From: Gnetum montanum
Lineage: Eukaryota > Streptophyta > Gnetopsida > Gnetales > Gnetaceae
Length of the DNA: 64,000 bases
Direction: 5' to 3'
NCBI GenBank assembly: GCA_015680685.1
Contig: MNCI01036636.1
Span: forward strand, 353,771 to 417,770
Every line of letters starts with the position of its first letter. The stretch's first letter is position 1. A model generated the notes under the pieces. The model ran no database searches, was not told where the DNA came from, and worked only from the letters and a program-made list of their open reading frames with translations. Positions 37,223-50,370 of the stretch are shown here, one piece after another. The translations under genes were made by a program, and so were the position numbers.

Positions 37223-37945
37223 ATGAAAATCATTATATGGAATATGAGGAGTGCATTGAATCCCTCACATCAATATACCATTAATTTTTGTGGTCAAAAG
37301 GAAACATCAATTTTATATGCCTTCAAGAGACTAAAGCTAATGAATCCCAAAATATTATTTTTATTCATCATATGTTTTCATCTTGTAGTTTTTGTTTCTA
37401 TAAAGTAAATGATCCTTTATGAAGACTTTGGATCCTTTGGAAGTAGGAATTTAAAGTTTCTCTTCTTAAGATCGCTAAACATTTTATTGCAGTTTTTATT
37501 TCTCTAATGTAAATGATCTTTTAGGAGGACTTTGGATCCTTTGGAAGTAGGAATTTAAATTTTTTCTTCTTAAGATAGCTAAACATTTTATTGCAGTGTT
37601 GGTTTCTAGTACTCCTAACTAGATCTTAGTGAATGTATATGTTCCATCTAAAATCACTGACAAGACAATGTTTTAAGATAATTTTTCTACTTTCTTAGAA
37701 CCTTTGTTAATGATGGATGATTTCAATTCTATGGTTATTTTAGTAGATAAAATTGGAGAATGCTAGAATCCTAATGCTCATTCTTCTTTCCAAAGAGTGA
37801 TTAAAAGCTTAAATTTGAGAGGGATTCCTATTCTTGGTTGTACATTTACTTGGTCAAATCTAAGGAAAGCTGTAGATTGTGTTTACTATAAGTTAGATAG
37901 ATTCCTCTCTTCTAATTCATGGTTTCAAATATATTTTTCAAACAT
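37223..37945 (+). pseudogene. L1-type LINE ORF2 fragment, endonuclease domain
   Basis: The start MKIIIWNMRSALNPSHQ is a typical plant LINE ORF2 beginning (MKII.WN.RG). Later blocks in shifted frames are MDDFNSM (the G/MDFNS box), RGIPILGCTFTWSN and YYKLDRFLSS, all endonuclease features. This domain nicks target DNA in LINE retrotransposition. The piece is interrupted by a duplication near 37400-37605 and stops abruptly at about 37.94 kb against Athila-like RT on the other strand. No LINE RT follows. Confidence 0.8.
37395..37605 (+). repeat. Tandem duplication of ~105 bp within the LINE fragment
   Basis: Two copies share GTAAATGATC, GACTTTGGATCCTTTGGAAG, TAGGAATTTAAA and AAACATTTTATTGCAGT, with a few differences. 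It breaks the endonuclease frame. Confidence 0.85.
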
Positions 37946-39300
37946 GGTTAGTAATAGTCCTTGAAAGATGGTAGAAGCATTACACAAGCCAAAAGACATT
38001 TTCTTGTAGGCAAACATTTTCCATGGACTAATGAATATAGTCTTCTCTTGATCTTTTGGTGCAATGTAGATTTGATCATACTCATTGTAACCATCAAGGA
38101 AAATATAGTACTGGTGTCCCAAAATGATGTTGAGGACTTGGTCAACAAATGGTAAAGGAAAATGGTCCTTGAATGTTACTAAATTCAATAGCCAGAAGTT
38201 AATATAGATCTTTCACTTACCACCTTTCTTTGGAACAATGACCAAGGAGTTGACCCATTCACTGTCTACTATTGGATAGATGAATCCTACTTTTAATAGT
38301 TTCTCAAATTTTTATTTTACCACTTCTTTGAGTTTAGGATTCAATCTTTCTTAAGGATGGTGGCATGGTTTGATGACTATATTTGTATAAATTCAATGTT
38401 TACATATATGTGAATCTATAGTTGTTATCGCATTGTAGGACCATGCAAATTATCTTGGCCATTTATTCACCACTTCCAATATCTTCTCTTATGTTCTTTC
38501 TCAAGATTAGCATTAATAATTACTGATTTCTTATTATTCAAAAAAGCATACTCTAGTACATCCAATAGGGCTTTCAGTTCTAAAGGCTCTAGTTCATACT
38601 TGTCTATGATCTCTAATTATCTCCATTCAACGTCTTCTTCTTGATGTGATTATACATAGGGTTGTTTCTTTCTAAACTACTCTAACTCATTAGCCTCTTC
38701 AACATAGGCAATTATAATTTGATTAAATGGTTTCATGTACATTTTGGACTTTGTCTCCTTTTTAGTAATCAACCATTGGATGTCTACTTACTCAGTGATT
38801 TCTGCATACAAGCATTATTGCACACACATATCTTCTATACATTAATTACATGCTAGATTGATTTCTTATTTTATAACCCATATTTTCTACATGTAATTGC
38901 ACCTACTATTGTCATATATGATACATGGAACTTGACATCTCTGTATGATTTTGGTTTCATCTTCCTTGGAGATTTCTAAGGACAAGTATCTGATTCCTAG
39001 CTTACCTTCTACAATGCTAAGTCATGCTCTTCCTATGATTACAGGAAATTCTCCCTCATTTTTCCCACATGTATATCTATGAAATCAATAAGATAAGACC
39101 ACTTATGGTGGTAATGATATCATTCATTTTTCTATGTGGAACAGTGATTGATTGGTTTATAAGCTCTAATCAAATTTTTCTTTTCTTTAATGGAGGAAGA
39201 CTCTAGGCTTTGTACATATCTTATGAAATTAGGTTTATTCATGTTCCATAATCTGCTGGAGCTTTGCATGGTTTATGGCTTACTATTTAGAGATACACCA
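37925..39300 (-). pseudogene. C1 protease-RT fragment
   Basis: RT blocks are LNPKLKEVVK, FIYPIVDSEWVNSLVIVPKK, LVTFKDHFPLPFVDQVLN, YDQIYIAPKDQEKTIFISPW and MSFGLCNASTIFQ. The YxDD box would lie beyond the truncation at 37925. Stops and shifts are common, so it is inactive. Confidence 0.82.
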
Positions 39301-40099
39301 AGAGAATTCTAGGATTTTTTCTCTTCTTTGGAAGTGCTCCTACCTTGATCCAATGTGTGATATTTTGAGTAAGCATGATAGTGATCAAATTTAAATTTGT
39401 AAAATGTGGATTCTTGGTATTCGCTTGAGGAGTGTGTGTGGATGGGGTTAATGTAGGTTAATTTCCCATTCTTTGAACCTTTTCTAGACTTATTCTAAAA
39501 AATGAATGTTTATTACATCTAAATTAATTCATCATCATATCCTCTTGCATATTTACTACCCTAGTGGCATTCTTTTTCTATGGTTGTGTTGTTAGTTCTC
39601 CTTGCATAATCAATGATGGTAATAGTGGTAGAGAAGTAGGTAATAGTAGTAGAGAATTAGGAGGTTCAATTAATGAACCAACTATTGATTGATATGCATA
39701 AGAATAAGGATCCATTCATGATGTAGTGGGTTTATGATACTCTAGTGGATAATAGTGAGAGGAGATGTGAACTAAAGCATTTCCTAGGGATATTGGACAT
39801 TGAACATAATATCCATAAGGATTTAGTTACCTCTATGGATATTGCTACCTTGGTAATGGCATTCCCCATGTTTGTGGTTGTTACCACTACTACTAATATT
39901 ACTCTTGTGGTTGAGGATAGGCTTCACTTGGATAGAATGATAGTTGAAATGGTTGTTTGAGATTACATTGTGGGTAAGGTAATCATTTTGACATCTTTTT
40001 CTTGACAAACTTTAGGTTAAGTGTGTATGCTCTAGACTCTTGCAAGTGGGTTGAGATAGGAAAACATCTCTTAGGATGTTCATATTGTCACACTTTGCA

Positions 40100-41958
40100 T
40101 CTTCTTCACCTTTTGAATTGAAGTTTGTTAATTTCTCAATTGCAGTGACTTTTCCTTTACATTTGTAATTTTCTCATCCATTATATTTTCTTTTCTTCTT
40201 TTCTTTATTCCTGTTTAGATCTTGGTCAATCTTTTCCTTCACTATCTTGAGTGAAATAATGAAATTTTCATCCACAAAGTCCTACATTTTCTCTACCTTT
40301 TTCATAATGTCATTAACTAATTTTTAGATGGGTAGAGTGTTCTTTTAAATGACATCCTTTAAAGATTCTTCTTCTTGTCTATCACACATTCTAACATCCA
40401 TTTTCCTTATTGTAGGATATCAATTGTACTCTTATACTAATTCTCTTTTCTTTAATTCTTCTTCTTCTTTATCCACCTAGTTCATTAGTCTTTGAATTCA
40501 ATGGACTATCATTTCTAGTAATCTGCCTTTGGCATATACCCCTAGATATTTTTTAGTCTTATTCCTTAACCCATTAATAATATGTCTTAGTTGTTCCCTT
40601 TGAGATAATTCATGGCCTAGTCATCTATGTAGTAATGAATAATATCTACCCATTATCATGTTAACGGATTCATGTGTCCCATTTTTTGATTCTTGTATTT
40701 GTTTCCTTAAATTGGGAACTCTTGAATAGGTTTGGTATTTATGATTGAAAAGCTCTAGCACGATACCCCATCTTTGAATGGACTCTAATTCTAAGGATTG
40801 ATACCAACTTTCTACTTCCTTGATGAGTGTTATAGGAAATAACTTTAACTTATTCTAATCATTCTCAATGTTCTAAAGGGAATAGGCATCCTAGAATGCT
40901 TGAAGATGGTGTTGTGGATTTGCATTATAGTCACCTTCAAATTTGGGAATGTTATTCATGTCCAGTTGCTTGACACAACTATCCCTTATGTGCTTGGTAG
41001 GAATATACACTACTTCTCTCATATTAATCATAATGCAAGTTACTAGTACGAGTTCATCATGATCTTCGCGTTCATAGGCTCTGTTGTAGTTGTGATTCAT
41101 CCATTTCTCATAGTATCATTCTCTTTATTCATGCTTGATCTTGTCTCTTTATTGTTCATAGTTATCTTCTTCTTCATCAACATACTTTCTTTGATGTACA
41201 TGTTTCTCATGATCCCTTTGTCTTTTCCTATCACAATCTCTTGGTCTTCATTTTCTCTTGTCAAACTCCTCTAATGATCATAAGGAGGAAGAGGAAGTAG
41301 TTGGAGAATGATGCTAGCTGGTTCACCTTCTATGAATTCATGATTTATTTTCTTATGGTTCTATGAAAGCTTTAGGCCTTTCGCTTCACCTATGTTTGGA
41401 GTCTTTTGCATCTCTCTTAGGTATTTCTGCAAGGACCAAATGAAATTATATTTTGAAAAATTCCTTTAGATGAATGATAGGTGTTTATGAATGGGATTCA
41501 TGGGTTTGGAGGAGGTTTTTCATTAGGAATGTATCATCATTTATTTCTTCAAAGATAACATTGTGAGTTACTTTCTTTCATTTGTTGTTCTCATGTCTTG
41601 TCTCCATGGTAGCATCCCTTCTTACTTGTGCTTTTGTAGGTTGATATGACCTATTCATGCATTTAGTAACATGATATCCTTCTTGTGCATGAACAATGGT
41701 CAACCTCGTTATGGTTTCTTGTAGTATTGATAGTGTCAAATTTTCAGGAGGCAAAACAACATTACCCAAAAAATCGCTCCACCTTAGCTATTCATCTTGG
41801 TGGAAGAGAAATATGAAATTAGGATAGTGTGAATTTATATGAGCATATGAAATTTTGGTTTGCATGGGTGCACTCCAATATTTTTCATTATATTCCTTGT
41901 CATGAGTATTATGAGTTTCTTTGGCAGGTGGTTACTTTTCCTTAAGTGTAGAAGCCAT
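40100..41958 (-). pseudogene. C1 gag
   Basis: It starts at the ATG complementary to 41956-41958 (MASTLKEK). The N-terminal part is open at 41769-41578. The capsid-like core follows (NIPKFEGDYNANPQHHLQAF near 40950, WYQSLELESIQRW, YQTYSRVPNLRKQIQ, NGLRNKT). The core is homologous to the gag of C2 (50862-51455). Multiple stops make it a pseudogene. Confidence 0.8.
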
Positions 41959-42089
41959 ATTATATATTTTATGATTTTAAGTATGTATGTGTGTATGTTA
42001 AAAAGATTGATTCAAGTATGAAAGATTAACTTTGTGATTCATACTATAAAAAACTCTATAAAATCAACTACTAAGTAAACATTGAGACA

Positions 42090-42107
42090 TCCCTAGCAAC
42101 GATGCCA
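42090..42107 (-). other. Primer-binding site of C1, tRNA-Asp type
   Basis: The complement TGGCATCGTTGCTAGGGA resembles the Athila-group tRNA-Asp site (TGGCGCCGTTGCCGGGGA) and lies 4 nt from the LTR. Confidence 0.8.
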
Positions 42108-42111
42108 ATAA

Positions 42112-43024
42112 TGAGCAATTGGGTATTCTAACACTCTAGCATACAAGTCAAGAGCATTCACACATGACCAGATTGTAATCCATGGATGAAAAATGAATGT
42201 ATGCTAGAAATTCATAATTGGTTCATGATCGTTATATTTCCACTTCGAGTTAGTGAAGTGCAAGTGTATGGTTTAACTCTAAGTGAGGCATATGATATCT
42301 TGATGTTGTGGGCTCATTTAACTACTAAGTGCTTCCATAATAAAAGATGAAAATAAAATTTAGAAGTAGGTAATAACAAAAACATAAATCTATTCTATCC
42401 TATGGCAATGAGCAGCATTCCTAACTTGTTGTACACATATTGTGCTAATGTAACCATTACTAGGATTACCATGTGTTATGCTACAGGGTGAACTAAGCAA
42501 TAATACTACTGGGATTACCAAATGATAACACTTATACACTTGAAAACAATCATACTCATTCCACCATACTAGTGAATGTGAAGAAGTAAAGTACTTAAAA
42601 AATGCAAAGTACTAAGCTAAAGAGAGCATGAAAATTAAACTACATAAAGAAAGTTGCTATGGAAAAAAATAAATAACTAAGAGCTAAGTGTAATGTTGCA
42701 ATGGTGGCAAACAATCTAGATCTTTATTTCTATTCATTAACTTTGCCCAAGTACAATCCACTTGAATAAAGATTATGTACAATTTTTCAATACCACACTA
42801 CAGGCATTTACTCTATTGCTAAGTGTAAACTCTAAAAAAAACTACAACAGTTTTTCTAAGACTGTAATGAAATTTTGTTTGTTCAATGTGATCAAGTGTT
42901 GGTATTTATAGGGATGAATAGGACCCACTACATTTCATGAATGATGATGTATGTAGGGCTGTGATGTTGTAGATATGATATTGTAGATACAATATCGTAG
43001 CTCATTCAAAACATGTTTTATAAA
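42112..43024 (-). repeat. 5' LTR of C1
   Basis: On the plus strand it begins TGAGCAATTGGG. It is homologous to the LTR at 43617-44482 (shared TTAGTGAAGT, TTTAACTCT, TGGTATTTATAGGG). A TATA box complement lies near 42900. The right edge is approximate. Confidence 0.7.
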
Positions 43025-43109
43025 TTGTTGTTATAAGTGTTTTATGTTTACGGCTCTTGCATTTGTCACAAATTTGAGGAATTTGAGTTATTAAATCATG
43101 TAGAGATCA
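43025..43109. other. Short junction between C1 LTR and LINE tail
   Basis: AT-rich with no recognised content; it may be the LINE 3' untranslated end. Confidence 0.3.
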
Positions 43110-43616
43110 CCAAAGTCAACATGCATCTATTAGCTGTATAAGCTTATTCAAAAATGATTAGGCAGTTGGACAACTAAAAAGGCATTGATTAATGGTTTTT
43201 GGCTAATCCCCACAATCCACACATGTGCTATTAGGAATCAATCATTTATGGGAGAAAAGCACATTCACAAGTAGTTTTCCATGTAATAATTTTAACATAA
43301 AGACTTTGTATTTAGGAATTATTACATCATGCCATCATGACTCTTTTATCCAATCTTTGATGCCTAGTTCTAGGCTTGTATAGACCTGACTCAACTTATA
43401 TTGAATAGAATGATTCCATTACACTGCTTGATCTTGAACTCTAATATTCAGTTGGAACCAAGATCTTAATTTTTCAAAGATTCTCCTTGTTGGACTAGCT
43501 TTAACAATGGTAGGGGCATTATAAAACCAATTATTATTATAAAGATATTTAGCCCTTGTTACTTAAACCATGGTTTGTCTCCTGTATAGAGTTTCCAAAT
43601 TAGCTTTCCAAGTTCA
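43110..43616 (-). pseudogene. LINE ORF2 C-terminus with zinc-binding domain
   Basis: The minus-strand translation gives AKYLYNNNWFYNAPTI, FEKLRSWFQLNIRVQDQAV, GIKDWIKES, YKVFMLKLLHGKLLVNVLFS, then LIPNSTCVDCGD and TINQCLFSCPTA. This is the zinc-binding region that ends the RT protein of plant L1-type LINEs. Trp positions have become stops (for example in SHK*LIP). The upstream RT is absent because the C3 LTR abuts at 43617. Confidence 0.85.
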
Positions 43617-44482
43617 TGAGTGGTAAAGATAATCCCAACAATCTACCACAAAATTCATGAAAGTTTGCATGTGACCAAATCATAATCCTTGGATGGACAA
43701 TGCAATTATGCTAGTAGTTGATGTTAAGTTCATGATCATTATCTTTCCAGTTAGAGTTAGTGAAGTTTAATCGTATGGCTTAACTCTTAGTGAGGGATAT
43801 GATAGATGATGTTGTAGACCTATTAATGCTCCTAGTAATACTCATAATGAAAATCAATATTAAATTCTGAGTCTAAGTAATAATGGAAATGAAAATCTAT
43901 TCTATCCTAATAGTGATAGGTATTCATTCCTAGTTTACTGATCATGTCTTAGACTCATGTAGTTATCATTGGGATTACCAAGTGGGATTACTACTGAGTG
44001 AATTATGTAATACCACTACTGGGTTACCAAATAACTACACTTAATGCTTGAAACTAGTAATACCTATTCTTCATACTAATAACATGTAAAGGGAAAGTAC
44101 TTGAAATGTAAATGATTAACTAGGAAAGTAAGAAAATTATTCTAAGTAAACCATAAAGAAAACTAAGGAATGTTGTAATGATGAGAAATAGCTTGGATCT
44201 TTATTACCACACATAACCTATGTTCAAGTATAATTTACTCAAATACAGATTTTGGTTAGTTGCTTAATACCACACTACAGGCATTCACTCTATTATTAAA
44301 ACTATGAAAAAAAAACTACAAGAAACTAGCTAAGGGTTGAAATCAAAAATTGTCACTTGTACTCCCAAGTGTTGGTATTTATAGGGTTGCACAAATTGTG
44401 AGACATTGCATCAATGATGACATAGGATGAGCTATGATATCATTGATACCATATCACATCAATACAAAAATAAATTTTATCA
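43617..44482 (-). repeat. C3 LTR (3' LTR of a second C1-related element)
   Basis: On the plus strand it starts TGAGTGGTAAAG and ends TTTATCA, then a purine tract on the minus strand (GTGGAGGTA, 44483-44495) marks it as a 3' LTR. It is homologous to the C1 LTR. A matching 5' LTR is not in the window. Confidence 0.72.
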
Positions 44483-46318
44483 TACCTCCACAACTGATTA
44501 GTAACTTATCCTCACATGAAAAAAATGAGAATATAATCCCTTACAAAATTTAAATGTAAACTTGACTTAACATGACATGAATTTTTAGATGACTTTCAAT
44601 GCCACATTGGTATTTTTATAAAATAACATAGTTGACACTTGTCAAAACAAGACAAAACAAAAAATGAAGTAGTGCGATATAGCCTTAAGGTTTTGGTGGT
44701 GAAGGCTCTTCCATTAATTTTTTTTCTTTTGTCATTAGGCCTCTAAAATTGATATTTATTGAGGAGCACCTTAGGTTTCTCTTCTTCTATCATTGGATCA
44801 TGTACCTTACATGCTATTTGTGAAATGTTAGATAGGGTCAATACATCCCATAGGCATGGTAGTTGCAAGAACATTTTATATGCTTTCACGTACCATGCTA
44901 CAAACTAGTATCATTCTTTTTCAAAATATCTAGCTACCTTTTTGAGTTCTTGATAGTTAGACATTCTACATGCCATTTTTACTACAACATTGTTTTTTCC
45001 TTGGTAGCTAACTTTCACAATTTCATGTTTTGTATTTGTTGCATGTAATGTCTGAAAAGCATATTTTTTATTTGCAAACTTCTTCTCGTATAGGGCATAT
45101 ATAGCTACTACCTGTTGATCAAGATCATTCCTAGGTCATCCTGTTGTTAACATGGGTAAGTTAGCATATCAAAAATTTGCTAATCCCATGTATTCTATAA
45201 CAACTTCACTCTATAGGTCTTTGTTTTTTATCTTAGCTTAGTGAATGTGGGCTAAACTATCCAAGATGGGTTGCCAATCTAAATTTTAAGAAATGATGGA
45301 ATTGATCTTACACTTTGCCATCTAGATTTCTCTCATTTATTTGCTTATATATGTCTACTTGGTCCCTAAAATCCTCTTTGAGTTTCTCATGTCTCTTGGC
45401 CTTATTTTGTGACATGCTTATCTCCATAGCTAATTTTTGTCTTATATCACATACTTCCTCCATTGAGTGTCTTATTTTCATTTGTTCATATCCTAGTTGA
45501 CTATAGTTAATTTTTCTTGTAACTGATGAATACTTTTTTTGGGAACATTTTTCTACTTTTCTACATTTTTCAACCTTGTGTTGTATGTTTGTGCTTCAGT
45601 GATTGAGATATTTTACACCACTTTCTATCATTCCATTTCTACATGTATCTTATGCATGATTAACTACCTCACCTAATCAATTCTAAATTGTTCAAGATGG
45701 TTTAGGGCAACAAATCCCACAAGATTCCTTACCTCTACTCTAAGAGCTACTAATTCATTCTATAATCTTTATGGTTCATTCTTAGCATGTTCTATCCTTC
45801 TTTCAGCAATCACCAGTTTTCCTTTTGTAGAAATCAAGTTAGACTACATTGTAGTGATATCACTCGGGATATCAAATAGATTTTTCATGATTTAGCTAGT
45901 CTAGAATAGTCTATCCATGACATTTTCATGTTTAACAAGAGTCATTGAGGTACTAGCTAGCATTTGAGCATCCTTATCTCCAGTGATATTAGCTAGTAGC
46001 ATAACAGGAAAATTGAAGGACTCCCTAACATAAAAACCCATATTTTAGTAAAGGTTGTAGAATGATTGAGGATGGTAAATAATATTAATATTAATTTTTA
46101 TATTCATAATTAATTTTTCTTAGTATATGATAAATTTTTATTACTCATGTTTACTTATTTATACCATTATGCATGATTAATATTTTTTACCTATCACTCA
46201 TGTGCACTAACTAGATGAATGAGTTGTGGTAGGTTCTCATGAAGGCTATGGCATGGACATGGTATGCTAATGATGGCATGACATGTGAATTATCCATGTA
46301 ATTTGTAATTTAAGTTTT
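44483..46318 (-). pseudogene. C3 internal remnant with coiled-coil-like frame
   Basis: Minus-strand frames hold lysine- and glutamate-rich helical stretches (for example AERRIEHAKNE near 45800 and THQLQEKLTIVN-like text near 45500), all broken by stops. The position, between pol side and 3' LTR, matches the helical frame of C2 at 47370-47760. No RT, integrase or gag motif is seen. C2 inserted at its right edge. Confidence 0.45.
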
Positions 46319-46323
46319 AACTT

Positions 46324-47176
46324 TGATGAGTGGCGAGATACCCCTGAACTCAACCATATGAATACAGGCGTTTTCATATGAACTTCGTAGATGAACTAGT
46401 TGTGGCACCTAGATCGTTAACCTTAGGTCATAGTTCACTGTATTCCCACCTAGACTAGTATTATATTTGTCACGTATGGTTTAGTCCAAAGTGAGGTGTA
46501 TGATGTGTTCCTAATCTAATGCTACTCTTCAAGGTAGTCGAAAGTAATATTAACTAAGCTAAGCTAGGAGGAAAGGGTAAGAAAATCTAATCTATCCTAA
46601 GTGCAATGAGCTTCTATTTCTTGATTATCTGTACACATCTTGGACTTCGTGCATGACTACCACTGGGATTACCAAGCACAGATCCTAGGTACGCCATTGG
46701 GTTACCAAGTAGTCGCACTTAAATGCTTGTAATGAAGTCGTACTCATTCTGCGTTTACTAGGAGTTTAAGGGTGAGAGATATTAACTAAGAAAGCAGTAA
46801 ATAATAATTAAATAAATAATTAAAAAAGTTGAATGCTACAATGATGAAGCAATCTTGATCTTTATTGCTGGTCATGTGTGTGTCCAAGTACGTCACACTC
46901 GAATAAAGCATGTCGTACAATTACATTCACCACACTGAAGGCAGACACTAGAAAATAATCTATCTTTGGAAGGGGAAAATTGCCAAAGCTTCACTAAGGA
47001 GCTAAACTAATGTCAAATGAGGGAGAGCTACCTCTTATTTATAGACATTGTGGTGGGTAGGATGCGATATCGCAGCCCATGCGATATTGCATATGCAATA
47101 TCACGACCCATGAGATATCGTGGATGCATTATCGTGGGTGCAGTATCATAGTTGTTAGTAATTTCATGACTCATCA
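46324..47176 (-). repeat. 3' LTR of C2
   Basis: It is 853 bp and pairs with 51999-52845. A TATA box complement (TATTTATAG) lies near 47035. It is rich in ATATCG/CGATAT-type words near 47070-47150. Confidence 0.9.
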
Positions 47177-47190
47177 TACCCCCACAAATG
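47177..47190 (-). other. Polypurine tract of C2
   Basis: On the minus strand TTTGTGGGGGTA directly precedes the 3' LTR. Confidence 0.7.
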
Positions 47191-47369
47191 AATGAAAACT
47201 CATCCTTGAGTTGAAATGAGGACAAGCTACATTAATTATACAGTGGATAGGTATGGGATTATTAAATGGAAAAATGGGATGATGTCGTAGTGTGGGAAGA
47301 AAGAAAAATACAAACACAACACACAAAAAATCCTATGATTACAAAATGGGTGGAACTCATGTAGTTCTT

Positions 47370-47760
47370 ATTGGTGGTGGCTCCTCTATAGGTGTCTTTC
47401 CCTTTTCTTGTGCTCCAAGTCTTGATATTTGATGGCATTGAAGTATGGCCTAGAGTTTCTCCTTTTGTAAGGCCTTGAGTGCCTCGACATGCGTGTAAGT
47501 TTGCACTTGTGCCATAGAGGCAGCCTAGTCAACCTTCTCTTTTTCTTCTACCACCCTTTTATTCTCTATCAACAGTTTATTAAGTTTCTTGGTTCTGAAA
47601 GTGTCTAGCTGGTTCTGAGCAACCTTTGGCCCTATATTTGAAAGGTTTAATAGTTTCTAAATGGCTTTAATAGAGAAATAAATAGTCACACCACAAATGT
47701 TAACCATGGTTCCTTCTTCTTTATTGTGGAAAAATTGGTACATTTCCCCTAAGTACCAGA
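47370..47760 (-). pseudogene. C2 helical frame next to the 3' LTR, unknown
   Basis: The minus-strand reading gives NQLDTFRTKKLNKLLIENKR, VVEEKEKVD, then AASMAQVQTYTHVEALKALQ and KEKL, a charged coiled-coil-like sequence with two in-frame stops (after KVD and KEKL). It lies about 190 bp from the polypurine tract, where extra frames of plant gypsy elements often lie. Role unknown. Confidence 0.5.
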
Positions 47761-50370
47761 CACCGCTTTCAGAGAGGGTATCTCCTACTTCTACCTACCT
47801 AGACTGTACGGTAGAAGGATCTTCTTGATGAAAACTGAATGATTTTTCCTCCTATTCTGCATGTTTTCTGGTAGGATCTTGTCTTCCACTTCTCCAAGAT
47901 CATTCGATTGCACCTTGAGCAGGACATTCCTATTGTTTGTGTTATGGGGCCATCTGCAATCACACGGGACCAATTTTTAGTAAGGTTGTTACCAAAGCTA
48001 GGTTATACCTTACTACTTGCCTTAATAGATTTACTTTATTTACGTGTGATGTTAATTATTGGAAGAACATGTTCTTGAAAGATTATAGTGTTGAGTCCTC
48101 TTTGCTTAGGTGGTTTCCAAATTTAATTTTCTGGTATAGCTAAGGGGATGAAATTGTTTTAGATACATTTTATTCTTAATCTTACAACTAATTATCCTTA
48201 AAGATGTCCTTTGGGCAATGATGAATTTCAAAAAAATTTAAAAAATTCATATGTTATTCGGTAGGTGCCCCTCCCCCACAAATAAGCTGAACACTCTGGT
48301 TTCAAGTAGGTTCATATGGAAAGAAAATCGGAGTACCAGCGAGCAAGATATAGGTATAAAAGCAAAGGTCTCATAATCACAAGTCGTAGAGAGAAAATTC
48401 AAAAAAATCCCCCATGTGAATAGTGGAAAATGATGGTAAGTGTTGCAAGGAGGTCACGTATATATTTTTTCATCAAGGTTAGGGCACTTAGAGAATGTAC
48501 AGAATTTTTCATATTTCTTTTGAAATTAAACAATGTAAACTAAGGACATCTAGATGATTGTTATAGGGTTCCAAGGTAATTCAACTGGTTCTGAAGGCAC
48601 AAAAATTATGATGGTGTAGAATTTATCAATAAGGACCTTGGATGGTAGAGAAAAAGGCTATGTGATGATTCATAGGAACGTTGAATCAGAGGGATAGTAA
48701 TAAGGGAAAGAGTATCATGAAAAATATGCTAAGGGTAATAAATGGTGTGTTTGAGCTATGTCATAAGTGAAAATTACAAAATATTACACAAGTGGATCCT
48801 CCCCAAAGTAGGTTCCAACCTATAATGCCCTTGTGTAACCATACTTAAAGTGTCGATGGGCACTAGAAGGGTTAAATGTAATTTGCACTAACTCCACAAA
48901 ACACCCACATGTAAATATCATCGAAACGAGGTGAATATTCTATGCTACATGAAACATGAGCTACAATTACATGAATAGTGAGATGAGATGAGGTATAGAA
49001 AGGGATCATAGAGATTGGGACATTAGGTAATTGACCTAGGGCATAGTGAATCCTATGTGTAAAGCATGATTAAGGTGTCAGTAACCCATCGTTCCAAGAT
49101 CAGGACCAAGTCCGTTCCTCTGACCAGTGACATTGCATTGTTTCATCCCATGATGAAAAACTATGAGCGTACCATACCAACAAGGCATACAATCACTTGG
49201 CATTTTGTTCAAGGAAGGAGTGATTTTTGTTTTGTGGCACTTTTCTTTTCGTTTCTTTTTCTTCTTCTTTTTTTTCTTTTTAAACTTTACTGAATCCAGA
49301 GAAGCTGCCAACCTTTAGGCATGGGTGCATGTATTTCCAATTGGACCCCCTAGAACAAAATTTGATTTTGAGTGCCCTTTTCATTACTCTTACTCCCAAT
49401 TTTCATTAGATCCACAAGGATCTTAGTACAACCACATTGCATAACAACTTCCATAGATTTCACCAAAGAGAATCCACAAGTCCCCTTGATGTCACACCCT
49501 AATCATTCTCTCTTAATCCATCCTTCTTCATTTTGGGTACAATAAACACAAGATTAGTTTTAAGTTTTAGAAATATTAGGAATATCATTGAACCCTTGAA
49601 CAAAACCTCTTATTTGTAGAGTGGATGAGTGGGTGTAATGGGCTCACTGTCAAAATAATTGCTCACTCATGACTTAATAACATAAAACACACCTCAACCA
49701 ATGATGCACATGAGTGTTTTATTCATAAATGAGATTCCTTATTAAAATGTAAAAAGACAAAAACACCAAAAGATAAAAAGATAAAACAAAATGTTGAAAA
49801 ATGAAAAATTGGAAAACAAAAAAATTATAAAATTAAAGAAAATAAAAAATGTTTATTAATCCTGCTTGTTATTAGAATGGGGGATATCCCCCATAACTAA
49901 TCAGTTGAGGATGGAAAGGATTACTAAATGGAAGATGGGGATCCCTGCATGTTGAAAGTATTGGAACATGGCCATATTTATCCCCTCAAGGTTTACACAC
50001 TTGATTATAATGAGCATAGTGGAGCACTTTATACAATGTACTTCTCAGATAACAAGTTGACCCACTATGATATTTGGGATCATTAGATGGTATGCATGGA
50101 TTAGGATGATGTCTTCCATGGTTGTGTTCATTGGGTTGTATGGTTGTTGGAGTGCTAATTGGTGGCCCTGATAAAGTTACATGAGGCGTTTTGCGTTCAA
50201 AGATAATGGTGCACCACAGTGTGAAAGTTGTGCTCAGTTGGAGAATGCAGTGGCCTCAGAATTATGTTGTCCCTTCTTACAACCATGTTTAAAGAAGGGG
50301 AGCTATTGATGTTGTTGAGGTTTCTCACTGCTGTTGGAAGTAGTAGCATAAGTAGCATTCATGGGTTGTT
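47761..50370. other. C2 internal stretch without recognisable gene
   Basis: Only short frames without motifs occur. I looked for RT (YxDD context), integrase (HHCC, DDE) and protease motifs on both strands and saw none. A pyrimidine run (TTTTCTTCTTC type) lies at 49243-49280. Confidence 0.55.

Larger units (their letters stand above)
37925..42111 (-). mobile_element. C1: Athila-like LTR element, minus strand, 3'-truncated
   Basis: Read leftward from its primer site (42090-42107) it carries gag (41958 to about 40100), a protease-like region (about 39300-38900) and RT (about 38340-37925). The RT ends mid-domain at the LINE junction, so the rest of pol and the 3' LTR are missing here. Gag and RT wording and the tRNA-Asp-type primer site resemble the Athila group of Ty3/gypsy; the exact lineage needs a tree. 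Confidence 0.8.
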
